Assembly (NCBI RefSeq): GCF_000243095.1
Contig: NZ_AHJE01000057.1
Location: 24,449 to 88,448, forward strand
Source: Cupriavidus basilensis OR16
GTDB lineage: Bacteria; Pseudomonadota; Gammaproteobacteria; Burkholderiales; Burkholderiaceae
Reading direction: 5' to 3'
DNA: 64,000 nucleotides
A program made the position numbers and the translations under genes. Below the pieces are notes generated by a model. It searched no databases. It saw only the letters and a list, made by a program, of their open reading frames with translations, and had not been told where the DNA came from. Shown here piece after piece: positions 18,838 through 26,933 of this stretch; the first letter of the stretch is position 1; each line of letters opens with the position of its first letter.

Positions 18838-19885
18838 ATGCAAAGCCAACCCCCAGCCACCGTGCGCCACGGCGCCGCCGCGCTGCGCACCATGGCGCAG
18901 GCCATGTTCGAGCGAGTGGGCATGCCCGCCGACCGGGCCGCCGACGTGGCGGACATCCTGGTCGAAGGCGACCTGATGGGTCACGATACGCACGGCCTGC
19001 AACTGCTGCCCATCTACCTGGCCGAAATCGAGAGCGGCAGCATGGCAGTCAAGGAAGACTACGAGGTGCTGGCCAACCGCGCTGCCGTGGCCACCTGGGA
19101 CGGCAAGCGCCTGCCGGGGCCGTGGCTGACGCTGCGCGCCATGGAAAGCGCGATGGCGCGGGCGCGCGACTACGGCACCGGCACGGTCACCATCCGGCGC
19201 GCGCACCATATCGCGTGCCTGGCGGCCTACCTGGAGCGGGCCACGCGGGCGGGTTTTGTCATGCTGCTGTACTCGTCGGCGCCAGCGGCCAGTACCGTGG
19301 CACCGTTCGGCGGCACCCGCCCGGTGTTTTCGCCCAGCCCGATGGCGGCGGGCTTTCCCACGCCACAGGGGCCGGTGCTGATCGATGTCTCGACCTCCAT
19401 CACCACGGTTGGGCTGACCACGCGGCTGTACAAGGAAGGCAAGCGCCTGCCGCATCAGTGGCTGATCGACGAGAACGGCAACGCCAGCGACGACCCTGCC
19501 GTCATGTTCCCGCCGCACGCGGGCTCGATCCTGCCGCTGGGCGGGCTCGATGCCGGCCACAAGGGCTATGCGCTATCGCTGATGGTGGAGGCGCTGACCG
19601 CCGGCCGGCAAGCGCTGGGGCAATACCGTGTTCCTGCAGATACTGGATCCATCTGCCTTTGCCGGCGAAGAAGCCTTTGCCGGGCAAATGGGCTGGATCG
19701 CGCGGGCCTGCACGGACAATCCGCCTCGGCCGGGCGTGGATCGCGTGCGCCTGCCAGGGCAGGGCGCGCTGGAACGCAAGGCGCGCCAGCTGCGCGATGG
19801 CGTGGCCCTGAACCCCGCCATCCTGCCGCAGCTCCAGCCCTGGCTGGACAAATTCGGCATGGCCGCGCCAGCGCCGCTGGCTTGA
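18838..19885 (+). pseudogene. Ldh-family dehydrogenase, frame broken near the C-terminus
   Basis: A second Ldh2/malate-dehydrogenase-type gene. From 18838 (GGAG five bases upstream) the frame covers most of the fold: GHDTHGLQLLP, the RRAHHIACL active-site region, PFGGTRPVFSPSP, and DAGHKGYALSLMVEALTAG. It then breaks near 19606-19620; the remaining C-terminus (NTVFLQILDPSAFAG onward) lies in another frame up to 19885. A short stretch of about 12-15 residues between the two parts also seems missing. It ends a four-gene operon with ThDP enzyme, FAD oxidase and Bug receptor. Confidence 0.82.
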
Positions 19886-19910
19886 GGCCAGGCCTGGCGC
19901 CGAGGCGCGA

Positions 19911-20444
19911 TCAGTCTTGCCAGAAGCCCACGTGCGCCTGCGCCGCCTCGTCCTCCAGCGCGGGGCCCAGCACGGCAACGCTGTGCTGCCCGCGCGCGAA
20001 CACCTCCCGGCAGGGCAGCGAAAAGGTGGGGTTCTCGGGATGCGCGCCGGTCAGCGTCAGCAAGCGGTGCTCGGACAGCGCATACACCACCCGGCCGATG
20101 TTGCACCAGTAGATGGCGCCGGCGCACATGCAGCAGGGCTCCGCGCTGGTGTAGAGCGTGGCGCGTGCGAGCGCCTGCGGCGACAGCTTGCGGGCAGCAT
20201 CGGCCGCGGCGGCCAGTTCGGCGTGCTGGGTGGGGTCGCCCTCGGGCGGCATCGAGTTGTTGCCGGCGCTGGCGATGACGTTGCCATCGGCGTCCGCGAC
20301 CAGCGCGGCAAAGGGATGCCGCCCGCGCGCGCGGGACTCCGCCGATAGGCGAATGGCCTCGCGCAGCAGGCGCAGGTCCTGTTGGCTCAGCGCCGTCGCG
20401 GCGGTGTCCGTAGCAGTGGCGTCGGCGGCGATCAATGTGGTCAT
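19911..20444 (-). CDS. Nucleoside deaminase (CDA-fold zinc enzyme)
   Basis: A 177-residue protein of the cytidine/deoxycytidylate deaminase superfamily. The zinc site is complete: His74-Ala-Glu76 and the PCxxC set with Cys104 and Cys107. The layout (HAE followed by PCCMCAGAIYWCNI) is like guanine deaminase and TadA-type enzymes; the C-terminal VGFWQD tail suggests the guanine deaminase/nucleoside deaminase side. It lies convergent with the second Ldh gene and 111 bases past the IclR gene on the same strand. The base acted on cannot be fixed from sequence alone. Confidence 0.85.
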   Translation of the reverse strand: MTTLIAADATATDTAATALSQQDLRLLREAIRLSAESRARGRHPFAALVADADGNVIASAGNNSMPPEGDPTQHAELAAAADAARKLSPQALARATLYTSAEPCCMCAGAIYWCNIGRVVYALSEHRLLTLTGAHPENPTFSLPCREVFARGQHSVAVLGPALEDEAAQAHVGFWQD

Positions 20445-20555
20445 GGTCCGGTCCCGGTGGGTTCGTGGCGTGCGTGGAGCGAATCATGACATGCCAGCCG
20501 CAGGCCCTGGCCACGGCGCCACCATCTGGCCGCTGGTGCGCTGGTGCGCTGGTGC

Positions 20556-21362
20556 CTAGCGATCCTGCGCGCGCAGCGCCGCTTCGATGCCGCGAATGCT
20601 CTCGACCAGTTGCGGGCGCACCGTCTCAAGCAGTAGCGCGGCCGGCACGATGGCGGTGGGTCCACTGCACGACAATGTCATCGGCGGCAGCGCGGGGCCG
20701 GGCCGGAACGCGGCGGCGATCGAGTTGATGTCCGGCAACCATTCGCCAAACGATGTGGTGCAGCCCTGGCGCTCGACTTCCGCGCGGCTGCGTTCCACAA
20801 TGGCCTGCGCACTGGCAGCGTCCGTCCCTTCCTGCTGCCGGAAGGCCGCCAGTGCTTGCCGTTGCTCCACGGCCGGCAACGCTTCCAGGTAGGCACGCCC
20901 CGCGGCCGAGGTGAGCCCGGAAATGCGTGTGCCAACCGCCACCCGCAACGTCAGGTAAGACTCCGACTGGCAGTTCTCAAAGATCAGCATCTGCGCCCGG
21001 TCGCGCACGATCAGCGATGTCACGCCCTGGGACAGGTCGGCCAGCTCCTGCATGAACGGCCGCACCACCGCCAGCACATCCACGCCACGCTGCGCCGCCG
21101 GCGCGAGGGCCAGCGCCGAGCTCCCCAGCTGGTACTTGGCCTGCTCCGGGTCCAGCCGCAGGTAGCCCAGCTCCGTCAGCGTATGCGTGAGGCGCGATAC
21201 CGTGGACTTGGGCAAGCCGCAGCGCTGCGCCAGCTCCGCGTTGCCCAGCCGTGTCTCGAAGCTGCGGAAACTCGCCAGCACGTCGAGGCCCCGCGCCAAT
21301 GCAGTCACGAAATGCCGGTCTTCCTTATGCTGCGGGTTGTCTTCGGTCTGCGGGTCGGACAT
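20556..21362 (-). CDS. IclR-family transcriptional regulator
   Basis: A 268-residue IclR regulator. The N-terminal winged helix (about residues 18-80) has LAQRCGLPKSTVSRLTHTL, and the C-terminal GAF-like effector domain follows, with GRAYLEALP in the expected place. It lies 38 bases downstream of the acyl-CoA synthetase gene on the same strand. A perfect 35-base palindrome of the sort IclR proteins bind sits upstream of that synthetase, so this protein probably controls the pair, and itself, in response to the acid or its CoA ester. Confidence 0.9.
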   Translation of the reverse strand: MSDPQTEDNPQHKEDRHFVTALARGLDVLASFRSFETRLGNAELAQRCGLPKSTVSRLTHTLTELGYLRLDPEQAKYQLGSSALALAPAAQRGVDVLAVVRPFMQELADLSQGVTSLIVRDRAQMLIFENCQSESYLTLRVAVGTRISGLTSAAGRAYLEALPAVEQRQALAAFRQQEGTDAASAQAIVERSRAEVERQGCTTSFGEWLPDINSIAAAFRPGPALPPMTLSCSGPTAIVPAALLLETVRPQLVESIRGIEAALRAQDR

Positions 21363-21400
21363 GGGTGGCCTCGGCGGCTTGGGGGGACTTACCGGCGGCC

Positions 21401-22957
21401 TCAGCCTGCGCTGGCCAGCAGCTCACGCAATTTGGCCTTGAGGATCTTGCCGGACGGTGCGGCCGGCAGGTGGGCCACGATCCTGACCTCGGCCGGGATC
21501 TTGTAGGGCGACAACTGCTCTCGCAGGAACGCGCGCAACGCGGCCTGGTCCAGCGTCATGCCCTCGCGCACTTCCACAAAGGCGATGACTTCCTCGTTGC
21601 CTTCCACCGCGCGGCCCACCACCGCCGACTGCAGCACCGCCGGGTAGGCGTTGATCGATTGCTCGACTTCCTCCGGATACACGTTGAAGCCAGAGTGGAT
21701 GATGATTTCCTTTGAGCGCCCCACGATGGAAACCGCGCCGTCGGCGTCGATGCGGGCCAGGTCGCCGGTGTGCAGCCAGCCGTCGCCATCGATCACCTGC
21801 GCGGTCAGGTCGGCTCGGCGGTAGTAGCCCTTCATCACGTTGGGGCCACGCACCAGCAGCTCGCCGCTGCCATCGGGCAGGGGCTCGCCCAGGCGGATCT
21901 CCACGTCAGGCACCACCGGGCCCACCGAGCAATCCGTGCGCGGCGACTCCACCCGGGTCTGGCAGACCGTGGGCGAGGTTTCGGTCATGCCATAGCCGTT
22001 ATGCAGGATGATCCCGAAGCTGGCTTCGAAGGCGGCCTTGAGCGAGGCAGTGAGCGGTGCGCCGCCCGATTGCGCCATGCGCAGCGCGGGAGCCCGCAGG
22101 GGCGTGGCCTGCGCACGGCTCCACTCGATCAGCTTGGCGTACATGGCGGGCACGCCGTGCAGCACGGTAAGTTGCTCCGCGACCAGCGCGTGCGCCAGCT
22201 TCTCAGGGCGGAAACGCGGTTCGTAGAACACCGTGGCGCCGTTCGAGAGCGGGCCCACCAGCAGCACGGACAGGCCGTAGACGTGCGAGATCGGCAGCAC
22301 GCCATAGACGCGGTCGCCCGGCTGCACGCGCGCCTGCAGGCGGTTGGAGCGGCCGATGAACATCAGGTTGGCGTGCGTCAGCATCACGGCCTTGGCGGCG
22401 CCGGTGGTGCCGGTGGTGTAGATCAGCGCGGCAACCTGGTCGCGCGCCGCTGCGTCGACCGGCTCGGCCACCGCGGCTTCATTGAGCGTGCCCAGCAGCA
22501 GCTTGCCCACATGCGGCCACTCGGCCGGTTGCGCGGCGCGCGCCAGGCCATGCTCGCGCGCTTCGGGATGGGCGTTGTCAAGGTACAACGCGATGCGCGC
22601 GCCCGAGTGCTCGATGATGTTGTCGATCTCGCGGGCGGACAGGCGGGCGTTGACCGGCACGGCCCACGCATCCAGCGCGCTCAGCGCCAGGATCAGCACG
22701 GCACAGCCCACGCTGTTCTCGGTCACCAGCACCACGCGATCGCCACCGCGCACGCCTGCGCCAGCCAGCGCGCGGGCGGTCTGCGCAATGGCGCCGTCCA
22801 GCTCGCCGTAGCGCAGGGACCGCTCGGCATCCATCAGGGCCACGCGCTCGGGGTGGCTTTGGACCCAGGGGCCGATGGTCTGGTGCAGACGGGAAAAAGA
22901 CGTGGCGGGCCAAGTGGCGGGGGCGGCAGCCGCCGCGGGCGTGGGGGTGCTACTCAT
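21401..22957 (-). CDS. AMP-forming acyl-CoA synthetase
   Basis: An adenylate-forming CoA ligase of 518 residues. The P-loop-like A3 motif YTTGTTGAAK lies near residue 175, the A5 motif NGYGMTETSP in the middle, and the A7/A8 region HTGDLARID and GRSKEIIIHSGFNVYPEEVE toward the end. The C-terminal lysine motif is APSGKILKAKLRE. The start at 22957 (ATG) follows TGGAGA; a GTG one codon earlier is possible. It shares a likely operon with the downstream IclR gene. The acid substrate is unknown, possibly medium chain or aromatic. Confidence 0.88.
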   Translation of the reverse strand: MSSTPTPAAAAAPATWPATSFSRLHQTIGPWVQSHPERVALMDAERSLRYGELDGAIAQTARALAGAGVRGGDRVVLVTENSVGCAVLILALSALDAWAVPVNARLSAREIDNIIEHSGARIALYLDNAHPEAREHGLARAAQPAEWPHVGKLLLGTLNEAAVAEPVDAAARDQVAALIYTTGTTGAAKAVMLTHANLMFIGRSNRLQARVQPGDRVYGVLPISHVYGLSVLLVGPLSNGATVFYEPRFRPEKLAHALVAEQLTVLHGVPAMYAKLIEWSRAQATPLRAPALRMAQSGGAPLTASLKAAFEASFGIILHNGYGMTETSPTVCQTRVESPRTDCSVGPVVPDVEIRLGEPLPDGSGELLVRGPNVMKGYYRRADLTAQVIDGDGWLHTGDLARIDADGAVSIVGRSKEIIIHSGFNVYPEEVEQSINAYPAVLQSAVVGRAVEGNEEVIAFVEVREGMTLDQAALRAFLREQLSPYKIPAEVRIVAHLPAAPSGKILKAKLRELLASAG

Positions 22958-23049
22958 CACGGTCTCCAGATAAGGCGTCCGGCGTGGGCCGCCGGATTTT
23001 TCGATGGGGCAATAGTCCCACCGATCGCCTTACGCGTCAACTGCACCGT

Positions 23050-23084
23050 GGAACCAATGTTCTGCAATGCAGAACATTGGTTCC
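23050..23084. promoter_or_regulatory. Perfect 35-base palindrome, probable IclR operator
   Basis: Two 17-base arms are exact inverses around one central A; the core reads TTCTGCAATGCAGAA. The site lies 93 bases upstream of the acyl-CoA synthetase start and abuts the stop of the chemoreceptor gene. No T run follows in either direction, so a terminator is less likely. IclR-family dimers bind such palindromes, and an IclR gene is the second gene of this operon. Confidence 0.65.
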
Positions 23085-23085
23085 C

Positions 23086-24723
23086 TCAGAAGCGGAACCG
23101 CGCGACCCCCGCAGACAGGCCTGCCGCTTGCTGATCGAGGCTGGCCGCCTGTGCCGTGACGGCATCGACCAGCTCGGCGTTCTGCCGGCTGGTCTGGTCG
23201 AGCTGGGCCACCGCTTCGCCCACCGAGCGGATGCCGCGCGCCTGCTCATCGGCCACGCCGCACAGCCGCTCGGCCAGTTGGTGGCTTTGGCCCACCGCTT
23301 GTTCGATGCCGCGCATGGCGCTGACCACTTGCCCGCTCAGGCGCGCCCCGCGGGCGATCTCCGCGCTGGCCTGGCCGATGGTGGTGCGAATCTCGCGGGC
23401 GGAGTTGGCGCTGCGCTGTGCCAGCCCGCGCACCTCCTGCGCCACCACGGCGAAGCCGCGCCCGGCCTCGCCCGCGCGGGCCGCTTCCACGGCAGCGTTG
23501 AGCGCCAGGATATTGGTCTGGAAGGCAATGCTCTCGATCACCTCGACCATTTCCGCAATATTGCGCGAGTGCTGGTTCACGGTGTCCATGGCGCCGCTCA
23601 TCTCGTTCACCACGGCCATGCCTGCGTCGGTGGCTTCGCGCGCCTGGCGTGCCATCTCGCTGGATTCGGTGGCCTGGGCATGCGCTTGCCCGACCAGCGC
23701 GGTGAGGCTGGCGACGCTGTCGGCGGCGGCCGCCAAAGCGGTCGCCTGCAGCGCCGTGCGGCGCGACAGGTCCTGGTTGCCGCTGGCGATGCCGTCGCTG
23801 GCCGCGGCGATCTCGGCGGCGGAGAGCTGGATGCCTTCCAGCACACCGGCGAGCTGGTCGCGCATGCGCGCCAGCAGGCTCATCAGGCTGTGATCGTCGC
23901 CGGGGTGCACGCGCACTGCTTGCTGCAGGTCACCCGAGGCGATGCGGCTTGCCACCTTGGCCGCATCCGCCGGCTCCCCGCCCAACTCCGAGAGCAGCAG
24001 GCGCGAGGCGAACCACGCCAGCGCCGCCGCTGCCGCAAGGCTCGCCACCAGCATGCCGACCATCACGGCCTGGGCGCGCAACTGGCTTGTCGTCACCGTG
24101 GCGACCGTATCGGCGGCCTGCTGTTCCTGCTGCTTGCGCGCGACCTCGACCTGGTCGGCCAGCTTCTGCAATTGCTCGCCAAGAAAATGGCCGTCGACCG
24201 AAACGGAGCTGTCGAATTGCAACGCGTCCAGAGGCTGCTTGCGCAGCAGCGTGACATAGTCGCGCAGCATCGCCGCGGCGCTGTCGCGTTCGGCCTGCAG
24301 CGCCTTTGCCTGTGCGGGCACGGCCGTGCGCACGGTGGCAAGGGCCTGGTCGAGGCGCGCGAGGGCGCCATCGATGTCCGCCGTTGCGCTGTCGCGCTCG
24401 GTGCCGCTGGTGGCCATGGTCAGCGCCAGTTGGGCGCGGCCCAACTGCGCCAGTGCCGATTGCGCGCGCTCCGCGGCGATGGCGCCCTGCATGTCGCGTT
24501 GATAGAGCGTATCGGTCATCTGCTTGACCGATACCAGGCTGTAGATGCCTGTCAGCCCCACCACGGCGCCGAACACATAGACCAGCGCAAATGCCGCGCA
24601 CATGCGCGCACTGAGCGGAAGCCGGCCCAGCCAGGCGGGCATGCGCCGGCCGGCGCGGCGTGGGAGGCGAAGGTGGATGGCTTGCAACACGGTTGAGACT
24701 CCGATGGACCACGCGGTCCACAT
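23086..24723 (-). CDS. Methyl-accepting chemotaxis protein
   Basis: A chemoreceptor of about 545 residues. A hydrophobic segment ([20 protein letters not shown]) is followed by a roughly 140-residue periplasmic helical domain of the four-helix-bundle type, a second membrane segment ([20 protein letters not shown]), a HAMP linker and the signalling domain. The highly conserved hairpin tip [16 protein letters not shown] is present, as is GRGFAVVAQ. There is no C-terminal CheR-binding pentapeptide. The start at 24723 is a choice; a Met about 27 codons later is also possible. It stands alone, without che genes, beside an EAL protein. Confidence 0.9.
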   Translation of the reverse strand: MWTAWSIGVSTVLQAIHLRLPRRAGRRMPAWLGRLPLSARMCAAFALVYVFGAVVGLTGIYSLVSVKQMTDTLYQRDMQGAIAAERAQSALAQLGRAQLALTMATSGTERDSATADIDGALARLDQALATVRTAVPAQAKALQAERDSAAAMLRDYVTLLRKQPLDALQFDSSVSVDGHFLGEQLQKLADQVEVARKQQEQQAADTVATVTTSQLRAQAVMVGMLVASLAAAAALAWFASRLLLSELGGEPADAAKVASRIASGDLQQAVRVHPGDDHSLMSLLARMRDQLAGVLEGIQLSAAEIAAASDGIASGNQDLSRRTALQATALAAAADSVASLTALVGQAHAQATESSEMARQAREATDAGMAVVNEMSGAMDTVNQHSRNIAEMVEVIESIAFQTNILALNAAVEAARAGEAGRGFAVVAQEVRGLAQRSANSAREIRTTIGQASAEIARGARLSGQVVSAMRGIEQAVGQSHQLAERLCGVADEQARGIRSVGEAVAQLDQTSRQNAELVDAVTAQAASLDQQAAGLSAGVARFRF

Positions 24724-24984
24724 GCTGACCCTGGGGTACCGCCATCGGGCGCGCCGGTTTGTAGCACTGGCGTCGCATCGGATGACGGCATGGTGATGTA
24801 ATGGTTGGCATACTGGCTGCAACCTGTGACGCATGGATGACATCCCGGCATTGCGCAGGGGTAATCGGCTTTGTCATCGTCGTGACACATCCTTGACATG
24901 AAATAGAGGGCGAGTCACATTGGCTCACCAGCTTCTCGCGCCTGGCGCCGCGCCTTCCTACGTCACGTCACGTTTACTCCGCCC

Positions 24985-25803
24985 ATGCAGATTGCCTCCC
25001 CCCTGGCTGGCGCACCCGTGCCGCGGCTACGCTTGCCGCCGCTCCACGCCGTCTTCCAGCCGATTGTGGTGTTTGGCACCGGCGAGGTGCTGGGCTACGA
25101 GGCGCTGGTCCGGGGGCCTGCCAGCTCGCCGCTTGCCATGCCGGACGCCTTGTTCCGCCTGGCCCGCAACGAGGCCGAGACCATCGAGCTGGAGCTGCAG
25201 GCGGCGCGCACCGGGCTGTCCACGTGCCTGGCCAACGGCTTGCACGGCAAGCTGTTCCTCAACTTCAGCGCCATGGCGCTGCGCTACCTGCTGGCCGACG
25301 GGGGAAGCGCCATGCGTGCCCTGGTGGCGAACAGCATCGCGCCGGATCGCGTGGTCATCGAAGTCACCGAGCAGACACCTATCGAGGACGCGGAGCGCTT
25401 CGGGCAGGCCATGGCCGTGTTGCACGAACTGGGCATGCAGTATGCGCTGGACGATTTCGGTACCGGCCATGCCAATCTCGACCGGCTGGTCCACCTCGCG
25501 CCGCACTACACCAAGCTGGACAAGTCGCTGGTGCGCGGCATCGGCACCTGCTCGCGCCGGCTCGAGGTCGTGCGCACGGTGCTGGCGCTGGTCAAGGCGC
25601 TGGGCGGTGCGGTGATCGCCGAAGGTATCGAGGATGCCGATGAACTGGCGATGTTGCACGATCTCGGCGTGGCCTTCGGGCAGGGATACTATCTCGGGCG
25701 GCCGGCGCCGCGTCCAGCGCTCAGCCAGTGCTGGGCGAGCTTGGCCGAGGCAGCCGCGCGGCGGTCTCATCCAGGCGATAGCCCTGGCCATACACAACCG
25801 TGA
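24985..25803 (+). CDS. EAL-domain cyclic-di-GMP phosphodiesterase
   Basis: A stand-alone EAL domain of 272 residues with no sensory or GGDEF part. The signature YEALVRG, the metal-site Asn in LFLNFS, the Glu in VIEVTEQ, the pair in LDDFGTG, the Lys in KLDKSLVRG and the Glu in IAEGIED are all present, so it is probably an active phosphodiesterase that lowers cyclic di-GMP. The first 20 residues are Pro-rich and variable. Its last 83 bases overlap, tail to tail, the end of the response-regulator gene on the other strand. Confidence 0.88.
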   Translation: MQIASPLAGAPVPRLRLPPLHAVFQPIVVFGTGEVLGYEALVRGPASSPLAMPDALFRLARNEAETIELELQAARTGLSTCLANGLHGKLFLNFSAMALRYLLADGGSAMRALVANSIAPDRVVIEVTEQTPIEDAERFGQAMAVLHELGMQYALDDFGTGHANLDRLVHLAPHYTKLDKSLVRGIGTCSRRLEVVRTVLALVKALGGAVIAEGIEDADELAMLHDLGVAFGQGYYLGRPAPRPALSQCWASLAEAAARRSHPGDSPGHTQP

Positions 25804-26446
25804 TCACCAGGCCATTGCGGGGATGCAACTCCAGCGCCCTGCGCAGGCGCGAGACCAGGCTCGCCAGCGCGCGGGACAGCGGTGGCAGCGAATAGCCCCA
25901 GATCGTGCGTTCGATATGGGCGTGGGACAAGACGCGCCCGACGCTGGCAAACAGCAACGATGCCAGATCGAACTCCCTGGGGGTCAGCGCGAGCCGGCGC
26001 CCCTGGAACACAACCTCGCGCGACAGGCAATCCAGTGAGTAAGGCCCGACTGTGATGTCGGGGTTCAACGCTTGCCAGCGCGTGGCGGTGCGGCGCTGCA
26101 GCGCGTGCAGCCGGGCTATCAGTTCGCGCGCGCGCAGCGGGCGGGTCATGTAGTCGTCGGCGCCCGCCTGCAGGGTATTGACGACCGAATCTTCGTCGCG
26201 CCGGTCGGAAACCACCATGACCGGCACCTCGCTGCGCCAGGCGCCGCGCACCGCGCGCACGGCTTCCACGGCGGGCATGTCGGCAAGCTCGTGGTCGATC
26301 AGCAGGACGTCGTAGCCGGCCTGGTCAATGCCACGGAAGAGCTCCCCGCTTGCGTGGTAGGTGTGGCAATGCACGCCGGCACGCGAGAGGGCGTCTGCAA
26401 TGGTCTTGGCCTGGAGCGACATATCCGCTAGCAGTGCAATCTTCAT
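25721..26446 (-). CDS. OmpR-type response regulator with an atypical receiver
   Basis: A 241-residue two-domain protein. The N-terminal receiver keeps the likely phospho-acceptor Asp in DVLLIDHEL and the Ser in MVVSDRR, but the usual acidic pair near the N-terminus is reduced to one Asp (ALLAD) and the invariant Lys is replaced by Arg (DDYMTRPL). The C-terminal winged helix is normal: LTPREFDLASLLFASVGRVLSH and GYRLDE at the end. The start at 26446 begins the receiver directly; longer forms would add unrelated residues. No sensor kinase is adjacent. It may be only weakly phosphorylated or controlled otherwise. Confidence 0.87.
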   Translation of the reverse strand: MKIALLADMSLQAKTIADALSRAGVHCHTYHASGELFRGIDQAGYDVLLIDHELADMPAVEAVRAVRGAWRSEVPVMVVSDRRDEDSVVNTLQAGADDYMTRPLRARELIARLHALQRRTATRWQALNPDITVGPYSLDCLSREVVFQGRRLALTPREFDLASLLFASVGRVLSHAHIERTIWGYSLPPLSRALASLVSRLRRALELHPRNGLVITVVYGQGYRLDETAARLPRPSSPSTG

Positions 26447-26657
26447 AGGAATTGTCCAACTGGCATTAGTGCGGTTCGGAGGCCAGCGTGGCATCGGCCT
26501 GCCAGCCCGCAAGGCGACTAGGACAGGATAGTCCGCGGCGTGAGGGATATCAGTCGGAGCAATCTGCAAGGGCGGGCCGAGGATTCCCAAAACAAGCGAG
26601 GGGGCAATCAACGCGGCGAGAGATATCGCACCGGGCCACAGTCGATTGTTGCGGTGC

Positions 26658-26714
26658 GTATACACAATTTGTCCACGATTGCCGGATCGTGTTATCCACA
26701 GCTTGTGTGGATAA
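26658..26714. promoter_or_regulatory. Cluster of DnaA boxes
   Basis: Two perfect boxes, TTATCCACA (26692-26700) and inverted TGTGGATAA (26706-26714), face each other across five bases. Two weaker ones precede them: GTATACACA (26658-26666, 8 of 9 against TTATACACA) and TTGTCCACG (26669-26677, 7 of 9). Such spacing suggests a DnaA-binding site: a regulated promoter, a titration site, or a relic origin. No dnaA, dnaN, parAB or rep gene is nearby. Confidence 0.65.
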
Positions 26715-26837
26715 CCGGGCTTGACGCGCCGCGCTTGGCCAATGGTGGCGGTTATGTATCGGTCTGCCTAAATTTTGAACAGAATCGCTGGCGATGCCTC
26801 GCCAGCAATGGCAGACAGTGGCAGATTCAGCGCGGCG

Positions 26838-26873
26838 GCCTGCGCAGCAGCAATCGCCTGCGCAGCAGCAATC
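26838..26873. repeat. 18-base tandem duplication
   Basis: The unit GCCTGCGCAGCAGCAATC occurs twice without interruption, between the DnaA boxes and the end of the adenylating-enzyme gene. No function is evident. Confidence 0.85.
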
Positions 26874-26933
26874 GCGGCGCAACCAAGGCAACCGGCCGCG
26901 AGGGGCGAGGGGCGAGGGCAAAACTGACGGGTA

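Larger units (their letters stand above)
26447..26933. other. 487-base gene-free gap
   Basis: No supported gene was found. The stretch is more AT-rich than its surroundings around 26630-26790. It holds the DnaA-box cluster and an 18-base tandem repeat, listed separately. It also contains the promoter of the response-regulator gene, which could not be placed with confidence. Confidence 0.6.

Noticed and set aside
22985-23010. TCCGGCG stem followed by TTTTT as a terminator
   Set aside because: The T run is on the plus strand, but genes on both sides are on the minus strand; it lies in the leader of the acyl-CoA synthetase gene and has nothing to terminate.
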